DNA of 64,000 bases. It comes from an uncultured Ellagibacter sp. (GTDB taxonomy: Bacteria > Actinomycetota > Coriobacteriia > Coriobacteriales > Eggerthellaceae). Below, one piece after another: positions 53,447 through 61,971 of the stretch. Where the stretch lies: positions 15,053-79,052 of the forward strand of contig NZ_CAKTTZ010000006.1 of NCBI RefSeq assembly GCF_934617235.1, given 5' to 3'. Numbering within the stretch: position 1 is the stretch's first letter; each line of letters opens with the position of its first letter. The translations under genes and the position numbers were made by a program. The notes under the pieces are model-generated. The model was given only the letters and a program-made list of their open reading frames with translations, was not told the DNA's origin and made no database searches.

Positions 53447-54856
53447 CTATCCCTCAGCCGCAGCTCCGGTGATGCGCGCCTCGGGGTTCGCGAACATCTC
53501 GCGATCGAGCGTCTTGTTCACATTCGCCGACGTAACGCCCGCAACCATGGAGTCGCTCACGTTGAGTGCGGTGCGGCCCATGTCGATGAGCGGCTCGACC
53601 GAAGCCATAAGGCCCACGATCTCGATCGGCAGCCCCATGGTACCGAGCACGATAAGGCTCGCGAATGTGGCGCCGCCGCCGACGCCCGCCACGCCGAACG
53701 AGCTGATCACGATGATGGCGATCAGCATGATCACCCACGTCGGGTCGAACACGTTGATGCCGACCGTCGGCGCAATGAGCGTCGCCATCATGGCCGGGTA
53801 GATGCCCGCACAGCCGTTCTGGCCAATTGACATGCCGAAACTCGCCGCAAAGTTCGCCGTCGCCTCGTCAACGCCAAGCGCCTTCGACTGCGTCTCGATG
53901 TTCATGGGCAGAGCACCCGCGCTCGTGCGCGACACGAACGCGAACGACAGCACGGGGAACGCCTTCTTCAGGTACGTGACGGGGTTCACGCGATTCGCCG
54001 CGAGGATGATCAGGTGCACGACGAACATCGCAATGATGGCCACATACGAGAAGATGATGAACTTGCCCAAATCGACGATAGCCGCGAAATCGCTCGTGGC
54101 CATGACGTTTGCGATGAGCGCCATGACGCCGTAGGGGGTGAGCCCGATGACCATCTTCACGATGCACATGACGATGCCGTAGAGGCTGTCGATGATGCGG
54201 CGGAAGAGATCGGCCTGCTCAGAGTCGCGATCGCGAAGCTTCAGGTAAGCCATGCCCACGATAGCCGAGAAGATGACGACGGCGATGGTCGACGTCGAGC
54301 GCGTGCCGGCAAGGTCGGAGAAGACGTTTGTCGGGATGAACGACAGGATGGTCTGAGGAATCGTGGTGTCTGCCACCTTGTCGGAGCGCGTCTGCAGCGC
54401 GTCCATCTTCGACGCATCGACCGTGCCCTGCGTGAAGTCGGCGCCCGCCAGCCCCGAGAAGGCGATGGTCGCCCAGCCGAACACAGCGGCGATAGCCACC
54501 GTGCCCAGCAAAACTACGAGCACCGAGATACCGATCTTGCCCAGGTTCTCCGTCGCCTCCGTTCGCGTGAACGCACCGACGATCGCCACGAAGATAAGCG
54601 GCATCACGAGCATCTTGAGCAAGCTGATGTAGCCCGTGCCCACAAGCGACATCCAGTCGAGTGCGCACTTCGCGGCATCCGACCCGCGGCCCAAGGCCAA
54701 TTGCATAGCCACGCCCAACACGATGCCCATGCCAAGCGCCGAGAACACGCGGACCGTAAACGACAGCCCCTTGCTCTTCATGAACTTCAACGCCACAAGT
54801 AATGCGGCGAAGACGATTAGAACGACGGCAACCGCCGCCCCCACCTCGAATGACAT
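53447..54856 (-). CDS. Dicarboxylate/amino acid:cation symporter, cystine (TcyP)-like
   Basis: This 469-residue protein has about 9 helices and the DAACS signature: SLLKMLVMPLIFVAIVGAF, FVSRTSAGALPMNIETQ in the first hairpin region, and GVAGVGGGATFASLIVLGTMGLP near the C-terminus. The long N-terminal hydrophobic lead and overall layout resemble TcyP cystine symporters. The gene is monocistronic and ends at a strong terminator. Its promoter overlaps an inverted repeat (54914-54934). Confidence 0.87.
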   Translation of the reverse strand: MSFEVGAAVAVVLIVFAALLVALKFMKSKGLSFTVRVFSALGMGIVLGVAMQLALGRGSDAAKCALDWMSLVGTGYISLLKMLVMPLIFVAIVGAFTRTEATENLGKIGISVLVVLLGTVAIAAVFGWATIAFSGLAGADFTQGTVDASKMDALQTRSDKVADTTIPQTILSFIPTNVFSDLAGTRSTSTIAVVIFSAIVGMAYLKLRDRDSEQADLFRRIIDSLYGIVMCIVKMVIGLTPYGVMALIANVMATSDFAAIVDLGKFIIFSYVAIIAMFVVHLIILAANRVNPVTYLKKAFPVLSFAFVSRTSAGALPMNIETQSKALGVDEATANFAASFGMSIGQNGCAGIYPAMMATLIAPTVGINVFDPTWVIMLIAIIVISSFGVAGVGGGATFASLIVLGTMGLPIEIVGLMASVEPLIDMGRTALNVSDSMVAGVTSANVNKTLDREMFANPEARITGAAAEG

Positions 54857-54899
54857 TGTCTACTCCTTCAACGCCTTATTTCCTACTGAACAGGTGGTT

Positions 54900-54936
54900 A
54901 TTATCGCGCTTCATTCCTACAGTTTCAATAGGAAAT
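54900..54936 (-). promoter_or_regulatory. Promoter and operator of the symporter gene
   Basis: On the minus strand, TTGAAA (54928-54923), a 17-base spacer and GATAAT (54905-54900). An inverted repeat TTCCTA/TAGGAA (54914-54919, 54929-54934) spans the -35 box, with another TAGGAA at 54938-54943. A repressor sensing cysteine or sulfur status is plausible but not shown. Confidence 0.6.
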
Positions 54937-55094
54937 CTAGGAAATCGGATTATGATGCCAATAAGTGGACAGGATGCGGGCAGCAGCTCCGCGATAATTG
55001 GAAGGATGGCATGAAAAGAATAGCGTGGATGAGAACGCAAGCCCCCGAACACGGGTTACAGCCGCACACAGATTGCCCGTTTCGGGAGAAAGAA

Positions 55095-55958
55095 TCAGAG
55101 GCGCGAGCCTAAAAAGCTTGTCGAGCCCGTTTCTCCAAGCGCGAAAAGCGGGCTTGAAAATGAGCCCGAATCGCAGGCGCGGCCATCGTCGCAGATCACC
55201 TTTGTGACGCTTGCATTCTCGATCTTCACGGGATCGTTCACGCGCGCGGGATCGAGCAGGTACATGGTCGAGCGGATGACGAACGAGTGCGTCACCACGA
55301 GCACGTTGCCGCCGCCCGAGAGCGCCACCTTGCGCGCCACATCGCGATAGAAATCGCCGAGCCGCGCCGCAATTTGCTCCCAGCCTTCCGCTTTGCCGGA
55401 AGCATCCCAGCGTTTGATGGCATCGGCAGTTTCCGGAAGACGGATATTGAGCTCCTCGAAGGGCATGTCGCACCCAAACCCCTCGTTGAGCACGTCGCGC
55501 ATGAGCGTGCCAGGGCGCGCCTCCAGGTTGCCGTAGCACCATTCGCGAATGCGAGAATCCGACATGCGAGAAGGAAGGGCCAGCTCAGGCGCCACCTCAC
55601 TACGCGCCGAGAACAGCTCGTCCATCGTCTGCACGGCACGCCCCAAATCACTCGAGTAAGCCGCCGCGAATTCGACGCCCGCACGGGCAAGACCGCGTCC
55701 GCAAGCGCGCGCGTCGCGAACGCCCGCCTCGGTCAAAGGGGCATCGCACCAGCCCTGGACCAGGTGCCTTAGGTTGTATTCCGTCTGCCCATGACGAACG
55801 ACGTAGAAGGTGACGGGGGCGCTCTCGCTTGGGGAAGGCGCAGCGGCAGGTGTCGCTTCGCCCAGCGGAACCGCAAAACGCCCATCGGCTGCGGACGCAG
55901 TCGAATTGCCAAGAACCCGCGCGCCGTTTTCCCCGCGCACCATGTTGGAATCAATCAT
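55095..55958 (-). CDS. Histidine phosphatase family protein
   Basis: This 287-residue protein has the phosphoglycerate-mutase-like signature YVVRHGQTEYN (near residue 45), the second site SSDLGRAVQTMDEL, and VVTHSFVIR with the second catalytic His. An N-terminal low-complexity part (about 1-40) precedes the domain. The start at 55958 lies 8 bases after the stop of the upstream gene and has AGGGAC upstream. The substrate is unknown. It is the second gene of a two-gene unit. Confidence 0.82.
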   Translation of the reverse strand: MIDSNMVRGENGARVLGNSTASAADGRFAVPLGEATPAAAPSPSESAPVTFYVVRHGQTEYNLRHLVQGWCDAPLTEAGVRDARACGRGLARAGVEFAAAYSSDLGRAVQTMDELFSARSEVAPELALPSRMSDSRIREWCYGNLEARPGTLMRDVLNEGFGCDMPFEELNIRLPETADAIKRWDASGKAEGWEQIAARLGDFYRDVARKVALSGGGNVLVVTHSFVIRSTMYLLDPARVNDPVKIENASVTKVICDDGRACDSGSFSSPLFALGETGSTSFLGSRL

Positions 55959-55966
55959 TTCGGTCC

Positions 55967-57079
55967 CTATAGAATACGGTAGCTCACCGTGCGAAGGCCC
56001 CAGTCGTCGCAGGAGGAATACCCGAAGGCCTTCCATACGCCGGGCTGCAAATCGAGTGAGCGGCTGCCGCCGCCCATGCCGCCGCAGTCGTTGATGACGG
56101 CGTACACCGTCATGCCGTCGTAGGAGATTTGCACCGTGCGCCCGAAATAGCTGCTGAAGTTCGGCCACGCCATCGGGATCGCCACGCCCATCGAGTAGTC
56201 ATCGCACACATCGCCTGTCGCCGTCGTGCCGGGGTTGGGGGTATACGGGTCGGTCGAACCACCGTATGCCGAGGCCACACCCGTCTTCCAACCAGCGTTG
56301 GAATCGGGAACCGGCTCGGGGTTGGGCTCTACCGGCGTCGAGTCGGGCACGACCTCCTGGCGATCCGTGGTGTTCGCCTTGTCGGATACCTGCGTGGACG
56401 ATCCGCCTGCGTTCTGGTCGGAGGAGCCGGAATCCGACATGTTCGCCGCCTGCGCCTGGAGTGCGGCAAGGCGATCGGCCTCCGCATCCCTGGCGTTTTG
56501 CAGCTGAGACTGCGCCTGCGTGACGACGGCCTCCGCTTCCTGCTTCGTCTTTTCAAGCTCGCCTAAAGCGCGCGTCTGCGAGTCCTTCTGAGCGTTCAGC
56601 TCGGCGGTGATACCCTCGAGCGTGGCAACGCGATCTTTCTGCGCCTCCACCTCGTCGGCCTGCGCCTGGAGAATCGAGCCCGCATACACCACGTTGCGCG
56701 TCAGCTCGTCGAACGACGCCGACCCCAAGATCAGCATGAGCATCGACCCCGCCGAAGGCGATCGGTACTCGTTGCGAGCAGCGCTGCACAGCGTTTCGCG
56801 GCCCGAGATCACCGCCTGCTGCGCCTTAAGTGCGTCGGCGGCGGTCGCGTCGATCTGCCCCTGAATCGAGGTGAGCTCGGCGTTGATCTTGTCGTATTCT
56901 TCGGAGATGGTCTTCATCTGCGCCTCAGCGGCGTCGAGCGCCGTCTGGGCATCGGAGATGTCATCGGCAAACGCAGGCGCGGGGATAAGGGACACGGCGA
57001 GAAGGACGCTCATAGCCATCGCACACATCGCTAAGACTAAGCGTTTCACCTGTTCACATGCACTGAAGTGCGTTCCCAC
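55967..57079 (-). CDS. Secreted coiled-coil protein with 3D/RlpA-like domain
   Basis: This protein of about 370 residues has a signal peptide (VKRLVLAMCAMAMSVLLAV... AFA), a long coiled coil (about 42-200: AEAQMKTISEEYDKINAEL), a Ser/Asn/Pro-rich linker, and a C-terminal double-psi barrel (ASAYGGSTDPYTPNPGTTATGDVC, GMTVYAVINDCGGMGGGSRSLDL) as in 3D and RlpA proteins. Such proteins act on peptidoglycan. GTG at 57079 follows GGAAGGAA; GTG at 57049 is an alternative. The coiled coil recalls cell-division hydrolase activators. Confidence 0.8.
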   Translation of the reverse strand: MGTHFSACEQVKRLVLAMCAMAMSVLLAVSLIPAPAFADDISDAQTALDAAEAQMKTISEEYDKINAELTSIQGQIDATAADALKAQQAVISGRETLCSAARNEYRSPSAGSMLMLILGSASFDELTRNVVYAGSILQAQADEVEAQKDRVATLEGITAELNAQKDSQTRALGELEKTKQEAEAVVTQAQSQLQNARDAEADRLAALQAQAANMSDSGSSDQNAGGSSTQVSDKANTTDRQEVVPDSTPVEPNPEPVPDSNAGWKTGVASAYGGSTDPYTPNPGTTATGDVCDDYSMGVAIPMAWPNFSSYFGRTVQISYDGMTVYAVINDCGGMGGGSRSLDLQPGVWKAFGYSSCDDWGLRTVSYRIL

Positions 57080-57131
57080 CAATTTCCTTCCAACGGCCAA
57101 TAAAATGAGTGCGGCAGTGCGCCACCACACT

Positions 57132-57152
57132 AAAAACGTCCCCTCGGGGACG
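57132..57152 (-). terminator. Terminator after the ArsM-ArsS gene
   Basis: CGTCCCC (57137-57143) pairs with GGGGACG (57146-57152). On the minus strand it is followed by TTTTT. Confidence 0.8.
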
Positions 57153-57274
57153 CTTTGTGAAGTTCAGTATGACCAAAGAGCCCCCATGTGGCAAGTAAAA
57201 CAGCGCAAACAACATGAGCGCCCCGCAAGCCGAGAGGCCAGCAGGGCGCCCAGAATGCGCAATACCTTTTCCCG

Positions 57275-59320
57275 CTAGATCAGCGAGCCACCGCAGCTCG
57301 AGCCGGCACCGGCGGCGCAGCTGTAGCACACCGGGTTCGTGCGAACCTCGCGCGGGGGAAGCGGCGCATCCACGATGTCGGCAATCGTCGCGTCGCGCCC
57401 GTCGAGCTGGATGGGCATCTCGAGCACATGGTTGCACTCGCAGTCGTACAAGCGGCCGTCAATGTCGACATTCACCTGGTCGCGGCACATGATTTTGCCC
57501 ACAGCAAACGCGTTGAAGTTGTCGTGGAGCAGCTTCAGGTATTCGTCGGTAAGCCCCGCGTCCGCCAGATCCATCGCAAAACGGCCAAGCGGGAAGTTGT
57601 TGAAAGCATACAGCTCGTTGAAGTCGATGCCCTGCTGCTCGGTCAGCTTCACACGATAGGCGTCGGCCAAAAGCTCTTGCGGCGGTGGCAGGAACGGGCC
57701 CGCCACGTTGTAGACGATCTCCAGTTCGGGGCCGCCCTCGCGCCCATACCCTCGCTCGTTAAGCTTGCGAATGTTCGCGACCGCGCGCTTGAAGACGCCT
57801 TGCCCGCGCTGGTTGTCGGCATTTTCGGCGTCGAAATACGGGAGCGACACGCACACATCAGCCCCCACCTCGGCAAACACGTCGAGGAAATGCTCGTATT
57901 CCGGCTTCTCCTCGAGCGTCAGATTCGTACGGACGATCACCTTCTCAGCGAGCTTGGCGCCTTCGCGCAAGAACCACTCGCAGTCGGGGTGCAGCTCGGG
58001 CGAGCCACCCGTCACGTCAAGCGTCTTGTAGCCGCCTGTCTTGAAGGCGGCGAGAATCTGCTCCATCGTCTCGCGCGACATGACCTCAGTGTTCTTCGGG
58101 CCGCACTCCAGGAAGCAATGGCGGCACGCGAGGTTGCACGCGTAAGTAATGTTCACCTGCATCGTCGCGGGCTGTTCGTTCGCCTGCAGGATATCGGGCA
58201 GGTTCACGCGGTCGTAGAACGAGGGAATGCCGCAGCGCTCGCACGCCTCGTTCAAATAGCCGAGGTCGGCCTTGCACTTGCCGCGACGCATCTCGAGCGC
58301 CTGCTGAGCGCGAGCAAGGTCGAACCCACCGCGATGCGCACCGCGAGGCGACACCTCGAAGTACTTCCCGTAGCGCGACTGCTCGAGCATGGCTGCCAAA
58401 TTCCCGCTCACGGCGTACTCGCGCCCCTTGATCAGGCGCAGCTCCTCGGTCAGGTCGAAGTAGCGCGGCATCTCGGGCATCCCGCCCAGATAACGCGCGA
58501 CCTGGCCGTAGTTTTCCTCGGCGTCTTCCAAGCCCTCCACTTTGATGGCGCGTACCGTGCGCGAGGTGAAGGACGTGAACCCGAGCTTCGTCTCGAGCGC
58601 CAGGTCAGAAACATGGATATCCTCCACCGCCGTGCACACGTAGCTTTTCCAGCCGTGCTTTGCCAACATGCGGCGGAAGTCGTCGATATACATCGCGCCG
58701 CCCAAGCATTCGCCGCGGAGCACCGGGTCGGCGCGCAGCTCGTCGGACATGCGGCGATCGCAGAACACGTCGGAGAAGTAAAGCTCACCGCCTGGCTTCA
58801 GCACGCGGTAAATCTCGGAGAACACCTGGTCTTTAAACGGCGTCAGGTTGATTACACAGTTGGAAACAACCAGGTCAACCGTGCCATCCTCGATGCCAAG
58901 CTCTTCCAAGTCCTCGATGAAGCCCGCCTTGAACTCCACATTAGAATGTTCGAACCCGAACTTTTCCGCCTGTTCGTCTTGGTACTTCTGCGCGACGGCA
59001 AGCTGCTCGGGAGTCATGTCGACGCCGATGACGCGCCCGGTCGGCCCCACAAGCTTCGAGAGCACGTACACGTCGCGCCCCGTGCCGCAGCCCAAATCGA
59101 CTACCGTCGCGCCTGCAAGCGCCGGCGGAATCGGAGAGCCGCACCCATAGAAGCGCTCGACGATCTCGTCGGCGATGTCGGGCATCACGTCGAGCACGTA
59201 CTTCGGCGGGCGCTCGGTCGCGCAGCAGCATGCGTTGGTCTTCAAGTCGTCGGAGCCGCCCAACGTCTTGCCGTAGTACTCGCGCACCTGAGCGCGAATG
59301 TCGTTCTTCTCGTCTGTCAT
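57275..59320 (-). CDS. ArsM-ArsS fusion: arsenite methyltransferase-like domain + radical SAM protein
   Basis: This 681-residue protein joins two families. Residues 1-285 are ArsM-like: CCC at 31-33, the SAM loop DLGCGTGRD at 75-83, C154 in SNCVINL and C205 in GECLGGAMY, which are the positions of the As(III)-binding cysteines of ArsM. Residues about 345-681 match the arsenosugar radical SAM protein ArsS: C395, C399 and C402 (CNLACRHC), GGSPEL near 438, and the Cys-rich end CYSCAAGAGSSCGG. In known systems ArsM methylates As(III) and ArsS adds a 5'-deoxyadenosyl group. AGAGGGG precedes the ATG. A G3E GTPase and a second ArsM-like gene lie upstream on the same strand. No arsR, arsB or arsC is nearby. 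Confidence 0.87.
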   Translation of the reverse strand: MTDEKNDIRAQVREYYGKTLGGSDDLKTNACCCATERPPKYVLDVMPDIADEIVERFYGCGSPIPPALAGATVVDLGCGTGRDVYVLSKLVGPTGRVIGVDMTPEQLAVAQKYQDEQAEKFGFEHSNVEFKAGFIEDLEELGIEDGTVDLVVSNCVINLTPFKDQVFSEIYRVLKPGGELYFSDVFCDRRMSDELRADPVLRGECLGGAMYIDDFRRMLAKHGWKSYVCTAVEDIHVSDLALETKLGFTSFTSRTVRAIKVEGLEDAEENYGQVARYLGGMPEMPRYFDLTEELRLIKGREYAVSGNLAAMLEQSRYGKYFEVSPRGAHRGGFDLARAQQALEMRRGKCKADLGYLNEACERCGIPSFYDRVNLPDILQANEQPATMQVNITYACNLACRHCFLECGPKNTEVMSRETMEQILAAFKTGGYKTLDVTGGSPELHPDCEWFLREGAKLAEKVIVRTNLTLEEKPEYEHFLDVFAEVGADVCVSLPYFDAENADNQRGQGVFKRAVANIRKLNERGYGREGGPELEIVYNVAGPFLPPPQELLADAYRVKLTEQQGIDFNELYAFNNFPLGRFAMDLADAGLTDEYLKLLHDNFNAFAVGKIMCRDQVNVDIDGRLYDCECNHVLEMPIQLDGRDATIADIVDAPLPPREVRTNPVCYSCAAGAGSSCGGSLI

Positions 59321-59388
59321 TGTTCCCCTCTAGAAAAGCAATATCACAGGAAGCATTTAGTTTTATAGAGAGATAAGCCACGCCCCAA

Positions 59389-59499
59389 GCGGAAACGCCG
59401 GCGGCGTTCACAAAGCGAGTTCCGCACGAGCCGAACAGCCCAGTGGGCTGTTCGCGCGAGCAGGACTGCCGAGCGACTGAACGTTGCCAGCGTTTCCGC
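59389..59499. repeat. Long hairpin element between the GTPase and ArsM-ArsS genes
   Basis: The core 59418-59454 is identical to 50728-50764 over 37 bases. Outer arms 59389-59410 and 59478-59499 are inverted copies (19 of 22; GCGGAAACGC conserved) and differ from those of the 50.7 kb copy. Confidence 0.85.
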
Positions 59500-59514
59500 G
59501 CAATCTGGGATGGA

Positions 59515-60603
59515 TTATCTTCCCTCGTCCGCCATGCCGAAGCACTCGGTGAAGAACACCTGGCAGTCAAGGTCGTACTTGTCGCACACCTCGTCGAGCG
59601 CGTCGTCCATGAGGCGGGCGAGCGGACGCGACTCGCAGACGGCGCGAGCGTTGATGATCATGCGCATGTTCTTGTGGTCGCGCAGGAATTCCTGAGCGTA
59701 TTCGGTGTCGTAGTCCACGCCGATGAGCGACGCCTTGTTGAAGTCGCCGTTGCCCGAAGTCGCAAAGGTCTTCAGGTGCGGCACGTTCCGCTTGCGCTCG
59801 ATGAGCCCCATGCGGATGCCCTCGATCAGATCGTCGACCACCGCATTGCAATCGATCTTGGAGCCGTCCTTCGTCTTCAGGTACAGACGGCGGTTGTACC
59901 AAGTGAGCTTCGCTTCCGCCTCGGCGAATTCCTGATTGTTGCGCACCGAGAAATTCTTGAGTGCCGTCTCGTGCGTCGTGAGGTACTCGGCGAGCTCGGG
60001 AATGCCAGTCTTGTCCTTGGCTGAAATCTTCATCGCCGGGATGTCGGGGCATGCCTCATGCAAAAAGCCCATGTAGCGCTCAATTGTTGCCTCATCGAGC
60101 AGGTCGATTTTGTTGAGCACGATAAGGTCGGCCTCTTCGAGCTGCAGTTTCAGCAGATAGACCAGCTCTTCGGGCAAGTTGATGTCCGCGTGCTCGGGCA
60201 TGATCATGCGCAGGCGCTCGGGGTCGACCATCACCATGAACGGCGAGAGGGTGAACTCGTCGGCATTGTTGTCGCGCAGCGTGTGATACACGTGGTCAAG
60301 CGCGCCGACGCCGCAACCGGGGATGTCGCTCATGACGAACGTGGCGCCTTCCTTGTCGCGCAGACGGCGAATCTGGTCAACCGTGTTGTCCATCTGGTAG
60401 CAGATACAGTCGTTGCCGATTTCCGCAACCGTGCAGCCCGACGTCTGCGTAAGGCTCGTGTCCACGAGGTTCGCGCCCAGGTCATTGGCGATAATGGCAG
60501 TCTTCCCGATGTTTCGATCCATGTATTCCGCAAGCGCGATCATGGTCGTGGTCTTGCCGGCTCCTAAAAAGCCGCTCACCACCATAAAGCGGATCTTGTC
60601 CAC
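59515..60603 (-). CDS. G3E-family (CobW/HypB/UreG-like) GTPase
   Basis: This 362-residue protein has Walker A GFLGAGKTTT (residues 11-20), a Cys-rich segment with C57, C66 and C68 (EIGNDCICYQ) at the place of the metal-binding CxCC of COG0523 proteins, the SDIPGCGVG loop in place of Walker B, and NKID at 164-167. G3E GTPases load metals or cofactors into partner enzymes. The GTG start follows AAGGAG. It sits between two ArsM-like genes, so a maturation role for one of them is likely. Confidence 0.85.
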   Translation of the reverse strand: MDKIRFMVVSGFLGAGKTTTMIALAEYMDRNIGKTAIIANDLGANLVDTSLTQTSGCTVAEIGNDCICYQMDNTVDQIRRLRDKEGATFVMSDIPGCGVGALDHVYHTLRDNNADEFTLSPFMVMVDPERLRMIMPEHADINLPEELVYLLKLQLEEADLIVLNKIDLLDEATIERYMGFLHEACPDIPAMKISAKDKTGIPELAEYLTTHETALKNFSVRNNQEFAEAEAKLTWYNRRLYLKTKDGSKIDCNAVVDDLIEGIRMGLIERKRNVPHLKTFATSGNGDFNKASLIGVDYDTEYAQEFLRDHKNMRMIINARAVCESRPLARLMDDALDEVCDKYDLDCQVFFTECFGMADEGR

Positions 60604-60627
60604 GTGAATGCTCCTTCTATCGTGATT

Positions 60628-60653
60628 GGGGCCGCGTCTTCCCGCGCGGCCCC
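60628..60653 (-). terminator. Hairpin between the methyltransferase and GTPase genes
   Basis: GGGGCCGCG pairs with CGCGGCCCC. No T-run follows, so it may be an attenuator or an RNA-stability element within an operon. Confidence 0.45.
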
Positions 60654-60678
60654 TGCAAGTCCTTCTATTCTACCAGTA

Positions 60679-61782
60679 TTAGCAGCAGGACACGCGCACC
60701 GGCTGGTCGTCTTCGTCAACGACGCCGTCAAAGTCGGGCGCGACCTTGATGATGCGGTCACCATGGGTATCGCCCGCATGGCGCTCGCGGCTGCCCTCGT
60801 AGTCGAACACCGCCGCATAACGTCCGCCGAACTCGGGGATGACCAGGCTCGTTACGTTATTGCACACGTGACGCTTCTCCCCCACCCCGAACTTGATGTC
60901 CTTGTCGAAGAGGAAGTAGTCGGGGTAATCGGGCAGGCCGCCCTTGTAGGTGACGAACTCGCCGTAGTCCTCGCACACGTCGGATGTGTAGGGGGTGTTC
61001 ACCAAACGGCAGGTAATCGTCGCGAACGACGTGCCGTCGAACAGCGCAGCCTCCTTCTCAGTCACCGGCGTCTTGTTGGTGATCAGGTAGCGCGGGTCGT
61101 TGAAGCCAAGCTGCTGCGCGATGCGACGGAAATCATTGATGTACATGGCACCGCCCAGACGGAGCGCGACGTTGTCGATGTTGTCGGAGGTTTCCCTTTG
61201 CATGCGGCGGTCGGCGAACACGTCGGTGAAATACCACTCGCCGCCTTCCCGCAAAATACGCTGCACTTCCGCAATATAGCGCGCTTTATCAGGTGATTCG
61301 TTGAACGTGCAGTTCGATATGACCACGTCGACGCTGCCGTCGGGGATAAAAGAGAGGTCCTCTGGGCAGCCCTCGCGGAATTCCACGTTAGGGGCATCGT
61401 AGCCGAACTGTTTCATCTCCTTTTCCAGGTACTTCTCGCCGATGCGCATGCGGACGGCGTTCGGCTCGACGCCGATGACCTTGCCCGCAGGCCCTACGAG
61501 CTGCGCCGCAAGATAGGTGTCACGGCCCGAGCCGCAGCACAAATCGACCACCGTACAACCCTCGAGAAGCGGAGGCAAGGGCACGCCGAACTCCCGCGAC
61601 GTGTTCTGAATCTCGCCCGCGATGTTGAACATAAGCTCGCGAGCCTGCCCTGGAATGGTTCCGTTCGCGTCACGCGTGCGGGCGGTCGCCTGCGGGTCAC
61701 GCGGCTCAGCAGCGGCAATGGCTTCGTAATATGCCTGATAGTTGCCATCTTCGACTTTGCGATAGTATGCCTGGTAGTCCAT
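60679..61782 (-). CDS. ArsM-like SAM-dependent methyltransferase with C-terminal Cys-Cys
   Basis: This 367-residue protein has the methyltransferase loop DLCCGSGRD (80-88) and ISNCTFNESPDKARY (C158) as in ArsM. The third ArsM cysteine is missing: GECLGGA of the fusion protein is ALRLGGA here (L209). The N-terminal Cys group is also missing. It ends in VSCC. So it either uses other cysteines for arsenic or methylates something else. AGGGAGG precedes the ATG. It is the first gene of the three-gene locus, separated from the GTPase gene by 75 bases with a hairpin. Confidence 0.8.
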   Translation of the reverse strand: MDYQAYYRKVEDGNYQAYYEAIAAAEPRDPQATARTRDANGTIPGQARELMFNIAGEIQNTSREFGVPLPPLLEGCTVVDLCCGSGRDTYLAAQLVGPAGKVIGVEPNAVRMRIGEKYLEKEMKQFGYDAPNVEFREGCPEDLSFIPDGSVDVVISNCTFNESPDKARYIAEVQRILREGGEWYFTDVFADRRMQRETSDNIDNVALRLGGAMYINDFRRIAQQLGFNDPRYLITNKTPVTEKEAALFDGTSFATITCRLVNTPYTSDVCEDYGEFVTYKGGLPDYPDYFLFDKDIKFGVGEKRHVCNNVTSLVIPEFGGRYAAVFDYEGSRERHAGDTHGDRIIKVAPDFDGVVDEDDQPVRVSCC

Positions 61783-61971
61783 GCGACCTCCCTGGTCTCT
61801 GTCCTTCGAATCAGCAAAGATGCCTGATTCGACTTAATACTAGATGTAGTCTACCACTTCTCACGGGAACCGTACCCGCTCAAACGCTTTTGAGCGGCAA
61901 GGGCGGGGCGAATCGACCCCCTTCACACAGCTTATGATAGGATTTCCGCAAACGACAATAAGGAGCACGCC

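Noticed and set aside
57275..61782. Simple arsenic-resistance (ars) operon
   Set aside because: No ArsR, ArsB/Acr3 or ArsC gene is present, and the content is methyltransferase, GTPase and radical SAM.
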